Shown here in pieces: positions 45,320 to 54,088 of a stretch of 64,000 nt of DNA. This stretch comes from DASSUW01 sp963759375 (GTDB taxonomy: Bacteria; Actinomycetota; Thermoleophilia; Solirubrobacterales; Solirubrobacteraceae): NCBI GenBank assembly GCA_963759375.1, contig CAVWYY010000008.1:580972-644971 (forward strand), written 5' to 3'. The notes beneath the pieces were generated by a model that did no database searches, was not told where the DNA came from, and saw nothing but the letters and a program-made list of their open reading frames with translations. The position numbers were made by a program, and so were the translations under genes. The first letter of the stretch is position 1, and the number at the start of each line of letters is the position of its first letter.

Positions 45320-46246
45320 GTGGAATCGAGGGACGTGGAGACAATTGAGAGCGTTCACAACCGCCGGTTCGAGCCACTAGGTCGCTCGCTGTCACGGCTC
45401 GTGCTCGGCACGCTGCTCGTCGACGAGGACGTGCTCGACGAGTGGGTGAGGCTCGGCGGCAACGTCGTCGACACGGCTCGCGTGTACGGCGACGGGGCCG
45501 CCGAGGCGGCCCTTGGCGCCTGGCTGGCCGCCCGTCCGGACGTCCGCGACGACCTCGTCCTGCTCACCAAGGGCGCGCATCCCGACGGCGACCATCGACG
45601 CGTCACGCCCGAGGCGATCGCCGCCGACCTCGACGCGTCGATCGCCTGCCTCGGCAGTCCGCCCGACATCTACATGCTCCACCGCGACGACCCGAGCCTG
45701 CCCGTCGGCCCGATGGTCGAGTGCCTGAACGAGCACCTGCGCGCCGGCCGGCTGCGCGCGTTCGGCGCCTCGAACTGGACGTGCGCGCGGATCGACGAGG
45801 CCAACGCCTACGCCGCGGCGCACGAGCTCGCGGGCTTCACATCCAGCAGCGTGCACCTGTCGCTGGCGGCGCAGAACGAGGAGCACTGGCCGGACACGCT
45901 GTCGGCCACCGACCCCGCCGTCCACGCCTGGCACGAGCGCACGCAGATGCCGCTGTTCGCCTGGTCGGCGCAGGCGCGCGGCTTCTTCGCCGGCCACGAC
46001 TCCGAGTCGGTCGACCGCGTCTACGACAACGAGGCCAACCGCGAGCGGCGGCGGCGAGCGGCCGAGATCGGCGAACGCCTGGGCGCCGGCGCCAACCAGG
46101 TCGCGCTCGCCTGGGTGCTCGCCCAGCCGTTCCCCGTCTACGCGGTGGTCGGCGTGCGCACGGTCGCGCAGCTGCGCGAGGCCGTCGGCGCGCTCGACGT
46201 CGAGCTCTCGCCGGAGGACCTGCGGCGGCTCGACCTCAGGGCGTGA
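45320..46246 (+). CDS. Aldo/keto reductase
   Basis: A 308-residue AKR-fold oxidoreductase (NADPH-linked). Catalytic residues can be followed: Asp and Tyr in VVDTARVYGDG, Lys in LLTKGAHPDGD, His in IYMLHRDDP; the cofactor end is LAWVLAQPFPVYAVVGVRTVAQL. The sequence ASNWTCARIDEAN is like AKR enzymes acting on sugars. GTG 45320 is used; no strong ribosome site. The 3' end overlaps the B12-binding subunit gene by 11 bases. Confidence 0.9.
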   Translation: MESRDVETIESVHNRRFEPLGRSLSRLVLGTLLVDEDVLDEWVRLGGNVVDTARVYGDGAAEAALGAWLAARPDVRDDLVLLTKGAHPDGDHRRVTPEAIAADLDASIACLGSPPDIYMLHRDDPSLPVGPMVECLNEHLRAGRLRAFGASNWTCARIDEANAYAAAHELAGFTSSSVHLSLAAQNEEHWPDTLSATDPAVHAWHERTQMPLFAWSAQARGFFAGHDSESVDRVYDNEANRERRRRAAEIGERLGAGANQVALAWVLAQPFPVYAVVGVRTVAQLREAVGALDVELSPEDLRRLDLRA

Positions 46247-46634
46247 CGGCGCCCTGGATGAAGTCGATGATGTCCTGAGTCGGCGCGCCCGGCGTGAACA
46301 CCTCGGCCACGCCGAGCTCCTTGAGCTCGGGGATGTCCTGGGTCGGGATCGTGCCGCCGACCGTGACCACCACGTCGCCGGCGTCCTGCTCGCGCAGCAG
46401 CTCGACCACCCGCGGGACGAGCGTCATGTGCGCGCCGGAGAGGATCGACAGCCCGACCGCGTCGGCGTCCTCCTGCAGGACGGTCTCGACGATCTGCTCG
46501 GGCGTCTGGTGCAGCCCGGTGTAGATGACCTCCATGCCCGCATCGCGCAGCGCGCGGGCGATGATCTTCGCCCCGCGGTCGTGGCCGTCGAGGCCGGGCT
46601 TGGCCACGACGACGCGGATCTTCCTGTCGGCCAT
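46236..46634 (-). CDS. Methylmalonyl-CoA mutase, separate B12-binding subunit
   Basis: A 132-residue stand-alone cobalamin-binding domain. Base-off/His-on motif DGHDRG (Asp16, His18, Gly21), then LSILSGAHMTLVP and VGGTIPTQDIPELKELGVAEVFTPG complete the B12 fold. It is the size of the small subunit of two-part methylmalonyl-CoA mutases or related acyl-CoA mutases. The tail of a matching large subunit that lacks this domain is at 63875-64000, on the same strand. Confidence 0.92.
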   Translation of the reverse strand: MADRKIRVVVAKPGLDGHDRGAKIIARALRDAGMEVIYTGLHQTPEQIVETVLQEDADAVGLSILSGAHMTLVPRVVELLREQDAGDVVVTVGGTIPTQDIPELKELGVAEVFTPGAPTQDIIDFIQGAVTP

Positions 46635-46652
46635 CGCGGCCGCATTCTAGGG

Positions 46653-47768
46653 CTACCAGCCCTGCTGCCAGGCCACCACCAGCAGGATCACACCTGCGAC
46701 GCAGAACAGGGTGAGCAGAACGATGTTCGCGACGATCGCTGCCGGAAGCCAGTGGGGCACCCGCCGCGCACCGCCGGGCTCGGCGTCCAAGGCCGAGCCG
46801 AGCACGTTCGTGATGTGCTGATTCAGGCTCACCCCCTCGCGTTCCGCGGCCTGGGCCAGCTCGTCGTGCATCGGCGGTGGCATGCGGACCAGGATCCGTC
46901 CACTGCGCTCGCCCGCCCTGCGCGGCTGGGCGGGGCCGCCGGAGCCGCCGTTCTGTTTCGCCTCCGGCAGTGTGGCCTCGCGCTCCGGCTCGTCGGGTTC
47001 GTCTCGGTTCTCGCGCGCGATGCTCGGAAACGCGTTGTCCTCGAGCTCGGCGCGCAACTTGGCGAGAGCGGCCCGGGTGCGGCGCCTCAGCTGGTCTGCG
47101 GTCATGCCGAGCTCCGCCGCCGCCTCGCGACGGCTCACTTCGCGAACGAAGCGCAGGTAGACGATCCGCCGTTCGGTCTCGTCGAGGACGTCGAACGCCC
47201 CTGTCAGGTCGAGGTGACTCTCGAGCTCGCCGTTCGTGGTGGCCTCCGCTACCGCCTCCGCCGTGCCGGCCGGGCTCTCGAGCACCGGGAGATCCGCCTC
47301 CTCCACGCCGAGAGCTTCGGCGAGCTCACGCGAGTCGGGCGCCCGTCCGAGCCGCGCGGTGATCTGCTCGCGTACCGCGGGGAGGCGCACGCTCGCCTCC
47401 GCCAGCTGCCGCGGCAGCCGGACGGTCTTGGAGCGATCGCGCAAGTGCCGCTTGATCTCCCCCGCGATCGTGGGGACGGCGAAGGCCGCGAACTCGTCGC
47501 CACGCTTTGGATCGAAGCGCTCGATCGCGTTGAGAAGCCCGATCGACCCGACCTGCACGAGGTCGTCACGCTCCGCGCCGCGGAGGCGGTAACGATTCGC
47601 GAGCGCCTCGACGAGGGGAAGGTAAAGCTGCACGAGTCGCTCACGGGCGCGATCGTCGCCATCCGTGTGGTAGGCCACCAGTAGCCGCCCCGTGGCCGTC
47701 TCTCTCTCCGTGCGTGTCAGCTGTCTCGTCCAATCACCCCTTCCAATGCCGCGCTGGGTGACTGTCAC
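46653..47768 (-). CDS. Sigma-70 factor fused to ribbon-helix-helix domain and C-terminal membrane helix
   Basis: A 371-residue protein. Residues 28-242 are a SigB/SigF-type group 3 sigma factor: region 2 (LYLPLVEALANRYRLRGAERDDLVQVGSIGLLNAIERFDP in pieces), region 3 (LRDRSKTVRLPRQL, 110-165) and region 4 (RRIVYLRFVREVSRREAAAELG). An acidic linker (243-288) leads to RILVRMPPPMHDELAQAAER (291-310), an Arc/HicB-like DNA-binding fold, then a single hydrophobic helix (341-366). Such a tail would anchor the sigma factor to the membrane. GTG start. The two parts are known separately; I know of no described family with both. Confidence 0.88.
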   Translation of the reverse strand: MTVTQRGIGRGDWTRQLTRTERETATGRLLVAYHTDGDDRARERLVQLYLPLVEALANRYRLRGAERDDLVQVGSIGLLNAIERFDPKRGDEFAAFAVPTIAGEIKRHLRDRSKTVRLPRQLAEASVRLPAVREQITARLGRAPDSRELAEALGVEEADLPVLESPAGTAEAVAEATTNGELESHLDLTGAFDVLDETERRIVYLRFVREVSRREAAAELGMTADQLRRRTRAALAKLRAELEDNAFPSIARENRDEPDEPEREATLPEAKQNGGSGGPAQPRRAGERSGRILVRMPPPMHDELAQAAEREGVSLNQHITNVLGSALDAEPGGARRVPHWLPAAIVANIVLLTLFCVAGVILLVVAWQQGW

Positions 47769-47816
47769 CAGCCTACAGCCGATGATCTAAGCGTGGGGGT
47801 GATCTTTCCGCCCGAT

Positions 47817-47830
47817 GTCGCCGAAGCGAC
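47817..47830 (-). terminator. UUCG-loop hairpin between two minus-strand genes
   Basis: On the minus strand GTCGC-TTCG-GCGAC forms a 5-bp stem closed by the very stable C(UUCG)G tetraloop, 25 bases after the stop of the gene at 47855 and 49 bases ahead of the sigma factor. It may weaken readthrough between them. Confidence 0.4.
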
Positions 47831-47854
47831 GGGTGCCGCCGGCGCTGCAGACGC

Positions 47855-48532
47855 TCAGTCGCCGACGCGCGATGTGAAGAGCGCGACGAAGCGGTCCCGG
47901 ATGCCCGGCGCGGGGGGATCCGCGAGCAGGGAGGCCGGCGGCGGGGCGCCGTAGTTCGCTGCCGCGGCCTCGAGCTCGCGAAGGTCGACGAGCTCGGCGC
48001 CGAGGTTCGCCGCGACCTCCTGCACGGCATCGCGCTGGCGCCGGCTCCACTGGCTGTACACGGCAAGCGCCTCGACCCGGGCCAGTTCGGCGCGCATCTC
48101 ATCAGCGCCGACCTCGATCCGGCCCCAGACGGTCACGACCCCAGAGACCCCGCGGTAGTCGATCTTGGAGAACTCCCCGGTCGGCGTGTGGTACGCGCGG
48201 ATGCCGCAGCCACATTCAGGGTGGGGAGCTGCGTGGGGTGTGTCGAGGAGCGCCTCGGGCGTGCGCCAGCGACGGCACTCTGCCCGCATGACGGGCTCCG
48301 ACCACGTGACCGGAACGTGCAGCGAGCTGAGCTCGCCGCGCGCGGGACCACTGCGGAGGATCCTCCAATTCCGGAAACCGACCACCGGCTCGATCAGGTC
48401 GGGCGCGTGCGTGTCGCCCAGCTCTCGGGCGCCGACGATCCCGACGCCGCCCGCCCCATGCGGATGAACCCGCTCGGTGACCCGCCCTGCAGGAGGCGCC
48501 ACCGGCTCGACCGTGATCGTTATGGAAGCCAT
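47855..48532 (-). CDS. Hypothetical protein next to sigma factor
   Basis: A 225-residue soluble protein with no signal peptide. A central region has aromatic and Cys/His residues (GFRNWRILRSG, MRAECRRWRTPEALLD, HPECGCGIRAYHTP) and then a beta-rich part (VSGVVTVWGRIEVGADEMRAELARVEALAVYS). The CGCG-x3-H grouping might bind zinc. The C-terminal third is helical. It lies just upstream of the sigma-RHH gene on the same strand, which makes a regulatory partner possible but unproved. Confidence 0.75.
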   Translation of the reverse strand: MASITITVEPVAPPAGRVTERVHPHGAGGVGIVGARELGDTHAPDLIEPVVGFRNWRILRSGPARGELSSLHVPVTWSEPVMRAECRRWRTPEALLDTPHAAPHPECGCGIRAYHTPTGEFSKIDYRGVSGVVTVWGRIEVGADEMRAELARVEALAVYSQWSRRQRDAVQEVAANLGAELVDLRELEAAAANYGAPPPASLLADPPAPGIRDRFVALFTSRVGD

Positions 48533-48660
48533 TGTCGCCGCAGGCTGAACCCGTCCTGCACTCTAGATGAGCGTTCGACCTGACCTTGCTACTTCCTGGT
48601 AAAGACCGTCCCGAAACCCCGAAGAGCCACGCGGCCGAGGCGGACTGAGAGGATGCGCAC

Positions 48661-49662
48661 ATGGTCACGGCGGTGATCTCCGACCTTCACCTGGGGACGC
48701 GCACGGAGGCCGATCTCCTGCGGCGGCCCGAGGTGCGGGAGAAGCTGATGACCGAGCTCGAGGCGGTCGACCACGTTGTACTGCTCGGCGACACGATCGA
48801 GCTCCGCGACGGACGCCCAAGCGAGGCGCTGGAGGCGGCGGTGCCCTTCTTCGCGGATCTGGGCGAGGCGCTGCGCGGTCGCCGGGTGACCGTCGTGGCG
48901 GGAAATCACGACTACCAGCTCGCGTCGCCGTGGTTGACGCGCCGCCGGGCGGCAGGAGCCCCCGCCGCGCTCGGGCTTGAGCATGTCTCCGTACCGGAGC
49001 CCGGCGATCCACTCGCACACCTGGCGCGGTGCATGGGCGGCGAGACCGAGCTCGTCATGGCGTATCCGGGCATCTGGCTGCGCGCGGACGTCTACGCCAC
49101 CCACGGTCACTACCTCGATTGCCACAACGACGTGGCGACGTTCGAGTGCCTCGCTCGGCGAGCCACCGAGACGCTGATCCGACAGCCCCGGAACGGCTAC
49201 CGGACGCCTGACGACTACGAAGCTGTACTCGAGCCGCTTTACCGGGCCATCTACCGGGTCGCTCAGTCGCAGCGGGCGAGGGTGCTGGCGCGGACCGCGA
49301 AGGCGATGGTGAGGTTCGGGGAGGGGCTGGCCGGCTATCGCGGTCCGCGGCGGCGGCCCGGTCTGCGTGCGATGGCGCAGGTCGTAGAACGTCTCACGAT
49401 CGAGGCCGGCTACGTGGTCTTCGGCCACCTTCACCGGCCGGGCCCGGCCGGTGCCGATGAGCAGGGCTGGAAGACCGCGACCGGCGTGCAACTCGTGAAC
49501 AGCGGCTCCTGGGTGTACGAGCCCGCCTACCTCGGGGCGGTCCCAGCCGACAGCCCATACTGGCCCGGGACGTGCGTCGTCGTGGCCGGCGACCGGCCAC
49601 CCGAGCTGAGAGCGCTCCTGCGCGGCCTCACCTCGGAGCAGCTCGGGGTTCGCTACCGGTGA
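48661..49662 (+). CDS. Calcineurin-like metallophosphoesterase
   Basis: A 333-residue two-metal phosphoesterase. The metal-ligand motifs come in order: ISDLHLG (residues 6-12), LLGDTIEL, VAGNHDYQL, YATHGHYLD and FGHLHRPG. The spacing resembles LpxH-like or UDP-sugar pyrophosphatase enzymes. There is no signal peptide, so it works in the cytoplasm. ATG 48661 is supported by GAGAGGA 8-10 bases upstream. It is the first gene of the plus-strand envelope region. Confidence 0.88.
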   Translation: MVTAVISDLHLGTRTEADLLRRPEVREKLMTELEAVDHVVLLGDTIELRDGRPSEALEAAVPFFADLGEALRGRRVTVVAGNHDYQLASPWLTRRRAAGAPAALGLEHVSVPEPGDPLAHLARCMGGETELVMAYPGIWLRADVYATHGHYLDCHNDVATFECLARRATETLIRQPRNGYRTPDDYEAVLEPLYRAIYRVAQSQRARVLARTAKAMVRFGEGLAGYRGPRRRPGLRAMAQVVERLTIEAGYVVFGHLHRPGPAGADEQGWKTATGVQLVNSGSWVYEPAYLGAVPADSPYWPGTCVVVAGDRPPELRALLRGLTSEQLGVRYR

Positions 49663-49887
49663 TATCGCCGTAATCCGTCCCCCGGGGCCTGCGCGCCGCG
49701 TCGCCGCCGGCCACTGGCGTTCCTTCGCTCTGCGCCTGGGCTTGCGCCCGGTCGTGTTCGCCGGGTCGGCTGATAGCAGCCCCCATGCGGGCCGATAGCA
49801 GGCCGCGTTCGCAGTGATGTCAGCACTTTCGCACTGGCCGCGCCGTGCGGCGCAGGGTACTTGAAGAGGTGAGCAACGGACCGCGTC
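49663..49887. other. Non-coding gap before the surface-glycan gene group
   Basis: No gene is supported here. Two imperfect direct repeats, GGCTGATAGCAG and GGCCGATAGCAG (about 49768-49810), and a candidate AAGAGGTGAG ribosome-like site at 49862-49871 are visible. The gap is the likely promoter region of the five-gene cluster that follows, but no convincing -35/-10 pair could be chosen. Confidence 0.4.
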
Positions 49888-50775
49888 ATGACCTTGCCTC
49901 CTCGGCCTTCAACAACAGCTTCAGCCTTCCGGGCGGTCGTCCTGGTGGCAGCGTTGTCGACGGTCGCGCTGCTGCTCTGGTCACCGGCCACGAGCTTCGC
50001 CCGCGACAGCACCCGTGCGAGCGGCAAGCAGACCGAGCAGGGCGAGTCGTTGAAGACCGCCCTCGTCTCCGCCGGTCTGCTCGCTCGCGGGGCTGGCTAC
50101 GGCACCGAGCACGGCTCCGCCGCGGTGCGTGGGCTGCAGCTCCACCTGCGCCGGCTCGGCTTCGGGCCGGGGCCGATCGACGGTCTCTTCGGTCCGTTGA
50201 CGGAGGGGGCCGTTGAGCGCTTCCAGGTGGCCCGCGGCCTACCGGGCGATGGCGTGGTCGGACCGGACACCAGGAAGCCCCTGCTCGCACGGCCTGCACG
50301 GGATCGAGCCGCGCCTGCACGGGATCGAGCCGCGCCCAAGCGGCGGACGACGCCGGACCGCCCGTCGACAGTCCACGTTCCGCCACCTCGCGACGTCGTC
50401 CCCGACACCGGCAGTGCGCCGCGCGTGGCGACGGTGCCGCAGCCGTCGGACGGACTCGCGCCCGAGATCGCCGCCGGACTCGGAGCCCTGGCCGTGGCGC
50501 TTCTCCTCGGCGGCGCGTGGCTGGTCAGCAGCCGGCGCCGTGGAGCCGAACGGGTCAGGTCGCCCGGGACCAACCTCCGCCTCGGGATGGTGTGCGCCGC
50601 GCTGCTCGCCGTGTTCGCCATCGGAGCGGTAGCGGGCGCGTTGTTCGCCACGCAGGCTTCGCCCGGCGACCGTGACAGCGATGAGGCGCGCAGCACCGCG
50701 GCGATGCCTCCGGGGACCGGAGCGGCCGACGCGGTGCCAGTCCAACGCGCGCACGGGTCGCCGGGCTCACCATGA
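49888..50775 (+). CDS. Membrane protein with peptidoglycan-binding domain
   Basis: A 295-residue envelope protein: a hydrophobic signal or anchor (about 15-37), a PG_binding_1 domain (about 74-130, AAVRGLQLHLRRLGFGPGPIDGLFG, TEGAVERFQVARGLPGDGVVGPDTR), a Pro/Arg-rich linker with a duplicated 7-residue unit, and two C-terminal membrane helices (about 191-211 and 229-252). It would tie the cell membrane to the wall. ATG 49888 is used; the ribosome site is poor. Its stop overlaps the LuxR gene start (ATGA), placing wall sensing and regulation in one transcript. Confidence 0.82.
   Translation: MTLPPRPSTTASAFRAVVLVAALSTVALLLWSPATSFARDSTRASGKQTEQGESLKTALVSAGLLARGAGYGTEHGSAAVRGLQLHLRRLGFGPGPIDGLFGPLTEGAVERFQVARGLPGDGVVGPDTRKPLLARPARDRAAPARDRAAPKRRTTPDRPSTVHVPPPRDVVPDTGSAPRVATVPQPSDGLAPEIAAGLGALAVALLLGGAWLVSSRRRGAERVRSPGTNLRLGMVCAALLAVFAIGAVAGALFATQASPGDRDSDEARSTAAMPPGTGAADAVPVQRAHGSPGSP
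50292..50333 (+). repeat. Perfect tandem duplication of 21 bp
   Basis: Two identical 21-base copies, 50292-50312 and 50313-50333, in frame within the linker of the peptidoglycan-binding protein, giving a repeated ARDRAAP unit. In-frame slippage in an unstructured linker is the likely origin. Confidence 0.9.
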
Positions 50776-51707
50776 GCGCGCTGATCCGGACAGCGCCCGG
50801 GATGCGCCGGCCCGGCGCCGAGGCCGCGGCGCTCGCGGGAGTCGCTCCTGCCCTGAGCAGCCTGCGCCAGGCGACGTCGCTACCGAGGCTGTTCCGCCAG
50901 GCCACCCGCGCGCTGTGCGACGAGATGGGCTTCGAGCGGGCCGCCCTGTTCAGTCTTCGTGATCACGCACTCGTCGCCGAGAGCGTCCACGCGCGAGGTG
51001 CGGGCGACGAGGGCCGTCGCCTTCTGGAGTGCCTCGCGGGGGCCCCGGCGCCGCTGCGCCCGTCGTTGCACGAGTCAGAGGTGCTGCGCCGGCGGATGAC
51101 GCTGCTCGTCGAGGACGCGGTCGGCGACGCGCATGCACTGGCGCCGCTCCCCGGTACGCGGTCCTACGTGGCGGCGCCGGTCATCTGCGAGGCGGAAGTC
51201 GTCACCCTGGCGCACGCCGACCACGGCGCTCACGGGCCGGCGGTGACCGAGCTCGACCGCAGAGCCTTGTGGGCGTTCGCCGAAGGATTGGGCTACGCGC
51301 TCGAACGATGTGTGCTCGAGGAACGCCTTCGCCGGCACTCGGATCGGGTGCTCGCGCTGGTTCGCTCGACCGAGGCCAGCGTGGAGGAGCTCATCAGCCC
51401 CGCGCTCGCGCTCCCCTCGGCACTGCCGCGGATCACGCGCAGCCGGGCCGCCAGCGTGCCGGAGCGCCAACGTCTGGAGATGCTGACGCGCCGCGAGCGA
51501 GAGGTGCTCGCCATGCTCGCCGAGGGGGAGACGAACGCCCGCATCGCCAAGCGGCTGGTCGTCACCGAGGACACCGTCAAGACGCATGTGAAACACATCC
51601 TCCGCAAGCTCGCGGTGCACAACCGCTCGCAGGCGGTCTCGCGTTACTTCCACGTGCGCGGCTCCAGCGTCGAGCAGGGCCTGGCGGCGTCCGCGGGCGG
51701 ATTCTGA
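50772..51707 (+). CDS. GAF-LuxR family transcriptional regulator
   Basis: A 311-residue regulator. The N-terminal half (about 30-190) looks like a GAF sensor domain (LFRQATRALCDEMGFERAALFSLRDHALV), and the C-terminal 65 residues are a LuxR/FixJ helix-turn-helix: LTRREREVLAMLAEGETNARIAKRLVVTEDTVKTHVKHILRKL in pieces. No phospho-acceptor domain. It is coupled at both ends (ATGA upstream, TGATG downstream) to the surface-glycan genes and is the obvious candidate to control them. Confidence 0.9.
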   Translation: MSALIRTAPGMRRPGAEAAALAGVAPALSSLRQATSLPRLFRQATRALCDEMGFERAALFSLRDHALVAESVHARGAGDEGRRLLECLAGAPAPLRPSLHESEVLRRRMTLLVEDAVGDAHALAPLPGTRSYVAAPVICEAEVVTLAHADHGAHGPAVTELDRRALWAFAEGLGYALERCVLEERLRRHSDRVLALVRSTEASVEELISPALALPSALPRITRSRAASVPERQRLEMLTRREREVLAMLAEGETNARIAKRLVVTEDTVKTHVKHILRKLAVHNRSQAVSRYFHVRGSSVEQGLAASAGGF

Positions 51708-54088
51708 TGACGCTGGCGCGGAAGATGCCTCTTTTGGGGAGGAAGGATCACCCCTTGTTCCGACGCGATCGGAACAGACGTGACTCTACGCTCGCGACGG
51801 GCGGGAATCCCGCGCCGCCCGTGGAGGAGAGCCGATCGGTGGAACTGCGCAGTCTCACGTCTGAGAGCACGGAACGGACGCCCTCCCGGACGCTGTCGGC
51901 TTCCGCCCGACCACTGCTCTCGATCGTCGTTCCGACGAAGAACGAGGTCGGCAACGTCGCCGACTTGATCGCGCGCCTCGAAGCGGTGGTCCCCACCGTC
52001 GCGATGGAGATCATCTTCGTGGACGCGAGCACCGACGCGACGCCCAAGTTCATCGAGAGGATCGCGCCGGGATGCACGCGCGAGGTGGTGCTCCTGCGCC
52101 AGACGCGCGAACGTGGCCGCAGCGGCCTCGGGGCAGCGGTCGTCCAGGGGCTGCGCGCGGCCAGGGCTCCGTGGGTCTGCGTGATGGACGCCGACCTGCA
52201 GCACCCACCCGAGCTGATTCCGTCGCTGCTCGAGCAGGCCGAGTCCTCCGACCTCGACCTCGTCGTCGCGAGCCGCTACTGCGAGGACGGCCCGACCGGC
52301 TTCGGCTGGGCGCGTGCTATGGCGTCACGCTCCACGACGGGCGCAGCGCGGCTGCTGTTTCCGCGACGCCTTCGCAACGTCACGGATCCCATGAGCGGCT
52401 TCTTCCTCGTGCGCCGCGATGCGATCGACGTCGAAGCACTGCGGCCACGCGGGTTCAAGATCCTGCTCGAGCTGTTGATCCGCACTCCCTCGCTTCGGTG
52501 CGCCGAGGTGTGGTTCGCGTTCGGCGAACGTCACGCCGGTCGCAGCAAGGCGACGATCCGCGAGGGACTGCGATACCTGTCACTGCTCGCGCGCCTGCGC
52601 CTTGCCCGCTTCGGGATCGTGGGCGCCTCGGGTCTCGTGGTGAACACCCTCCTGCTTGCGGTGCTGACCGACGTCGTGGGCCTGTTCTACGTCGTGTCGG
52701 CGATCATCGCGACCCAGGGCTCGACGTTGTGGAACTTCTGCCTCAACGAGCTCTGGGTCTTCGGCGATCGCGACCACAAACGAGGCCTGGGCCGCCGCAT
52801 GGGGCTCTTCTTCCTCATGAACAACGCGGCGCTCGCGGTGAGAGGACCCCTGCTCGTGCTGCTCACGTCCGGGCTCGGCATCCACTATCTGCTCTCGAAC
52901 GTCCTGTCGTTGGTGGGCCTCACGCTGGTGCGGTTCGCGCTCGCCGATACCTGGATCTGGGCAAAGGCGCCGCCGAGTGACGTCGAGCCGCGCTCCTTCA
53001 GCTACGACATCCACGGGATCGTCACCGTGAAGTCCGACGCGCGCCTGCCCGAGTTGGAGCGCTTCCGCACCGGCGATCTGTTCGCAAAGGCGGACATCCG
53101 GGTGCGGGTGGGGAAGGTGGCGCCGAACGGCCACTCCGCCGTCCACTACCGCGAGGGACCCGGTCGCCTGGGGTTCGGTGTCGTGATCGATCTCGGCGAT
53201 CGCATCGAGGCGACCGCATCACAGCTGCTCCGGCGGTCCCCGCACGTGCTCTACACCAACGTCGTCGAGCCGATTCTCCGCTGGACCTTCGCGGCGCGGG
53301 GCTATGCGCTCGTGCACGCGGCGTGCCTGGCGAGCGGCGAGGACGCCTTCCTGGTCACCGCCAGGACCGATACCGGGAAGACGACCACGAGCCTCCGCAT
53401 GCTCGACGGCCACCCCTACTCGTTCCTCTCCGACGATCTGACGCTCGTGAGCCCTGACGGCCGGGTCTTGACCTACCCCAAGCCCCTCACGATCAGCCGG
53501 CACACCCTGAAGGCGGTGAAGACGCCGCTGCTGTCCCGGCGGGAGCGCATCGGCCTGGTGGTACAGAGCCGGCTGCACTCACGTTCGGGGCGGCGCTTCG
53601 CGCTCATCCTCGCCCGCACCCATCTTCCGGCCGCGACGATCAACGCGATCGTCCAGATGATCGTTCCTCCGCCCAAGTACCACGTGGAGCGCCTCGTGCC
53701 CGGCGTCGCGGTCGCTCCCGAGGCTCGCTTGCGGGGGATGGTGGTTATCCAGCGCGGAGGCGAGGGAGCGGTTTCGCTGAACGAGTCCGAGGCGCTCGAG
53801 ACCCTGATGAGCAACTGCGAGGACGCCTACGGCTTCCCTCCCTATTCGGAGATCGAAGGCCCGCTGCGCCGGCGCAACGGTGGGGATCTGAAGGACGTCG
53901 AGCGAGGCATCGTCGCGAGCGCGCTCAGCGGCCTCCCTGCGGCGGTGCTGCGAAGCGAGACGATGGACTGGTGGCGCCGGCTGCCCGATGTCGTGAGCCG
54001 TTGGACGCCGTCGGCGCCCCCACCGGCTCCGCGCGTCCTTGCCGGAGGGAACGGCAGCGCCGCGGATGGTCCGGGTCCAGGCGCTTAG
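51707..54088 (+). CDS. Three-part protein: GT2 glycosyltransferase, GtrA membrane domain, HprK-like P-loop domain
   Basis: A 793-residue fusion. Residues 68-290 are a dolichol-phosphate-mannose-synthase-like GT2 (LLSIVVPTKNEVGNVADLI, CVMDADLQHPPELIP, DPMSGFFLVRRDAI), which charges a polyprenyl phosphate with a sugar. Residues 300-425 hold four helices of a GtrA domain (RFGIVGASGLVVNTLLLAVL), linked to flipping or transfer. Residues about 500-720 resemble the HprK C-terminal domain with a P-loop TARTDTGKTT (551-560) and FLSDDLTLV. The pairing with a kinase-like domain is unusual. ATG at 51707 overlaps the LuxR stop. Confidence 0.88.
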   Translation: MTLARKMPLLGRKDHPLFRRDRNRRDSTLATGGNPAPPVEESRSVELRSLTSESTERTPSRTLSASARPLLSIVVPTKNEVGNVADLIARLEAVVPTVAMEIIFVDASTDATPKFIERIAPGCTREVVLLRQTRERGRSGLGAAVVQGLRAARAPWVCVMDADLQHPPELIPSLLEQAESSDLDLVVASRYCEDGPTGFGWARAMASRSTTGAARLLFPRRLRNVTDPMSGFFLVRRDAIDVEALRPRGFKILLELLIRTPSLRCAEVWFAFGERHAGRSKATIREGLRYLSLLARLRLARFGIVGASGLVVNTLLLAVLTDVVGLFYVVSAIIATQGSTLWNFCLNELWVFGDRDHKRGLGRRMGLFFLMNNAALAVRGPLLVLLTSGLGIHYLLSNVLSLVGLTLVRFALADTWIWAKAPPSDVEPRSFSYDIHGIVTVKSDARLPELERFRTGDLFAKADIRVRVGKVAPNGHSAVHYREGPGRLGFGVVIDLGDRIEATASQLLRRSPHVLYTNVVEPILRWTFAARGYALVHAACLASGEDAFLVTARTDTGKTTTSLRMLDGHPYSFLSDDLTLVSPDGRVLTYPKPLTISRHTLKAVKTPLLSRRERIGLVVQSRLHSRSGRRFALILARTHLPAATINAIVQMIVPPPKYHVERLVPGVAVAPEARLRGMVVIQRGGEGAVSLNESEALETLMSNCEDAYGFPPYSEIEGPLRRRNGGDLKDVERGIVASALSGLPAAVLRSETMDWWRRLPDVVSRWTPSAPPPAPRVLAGGNGSAADGPGPGA

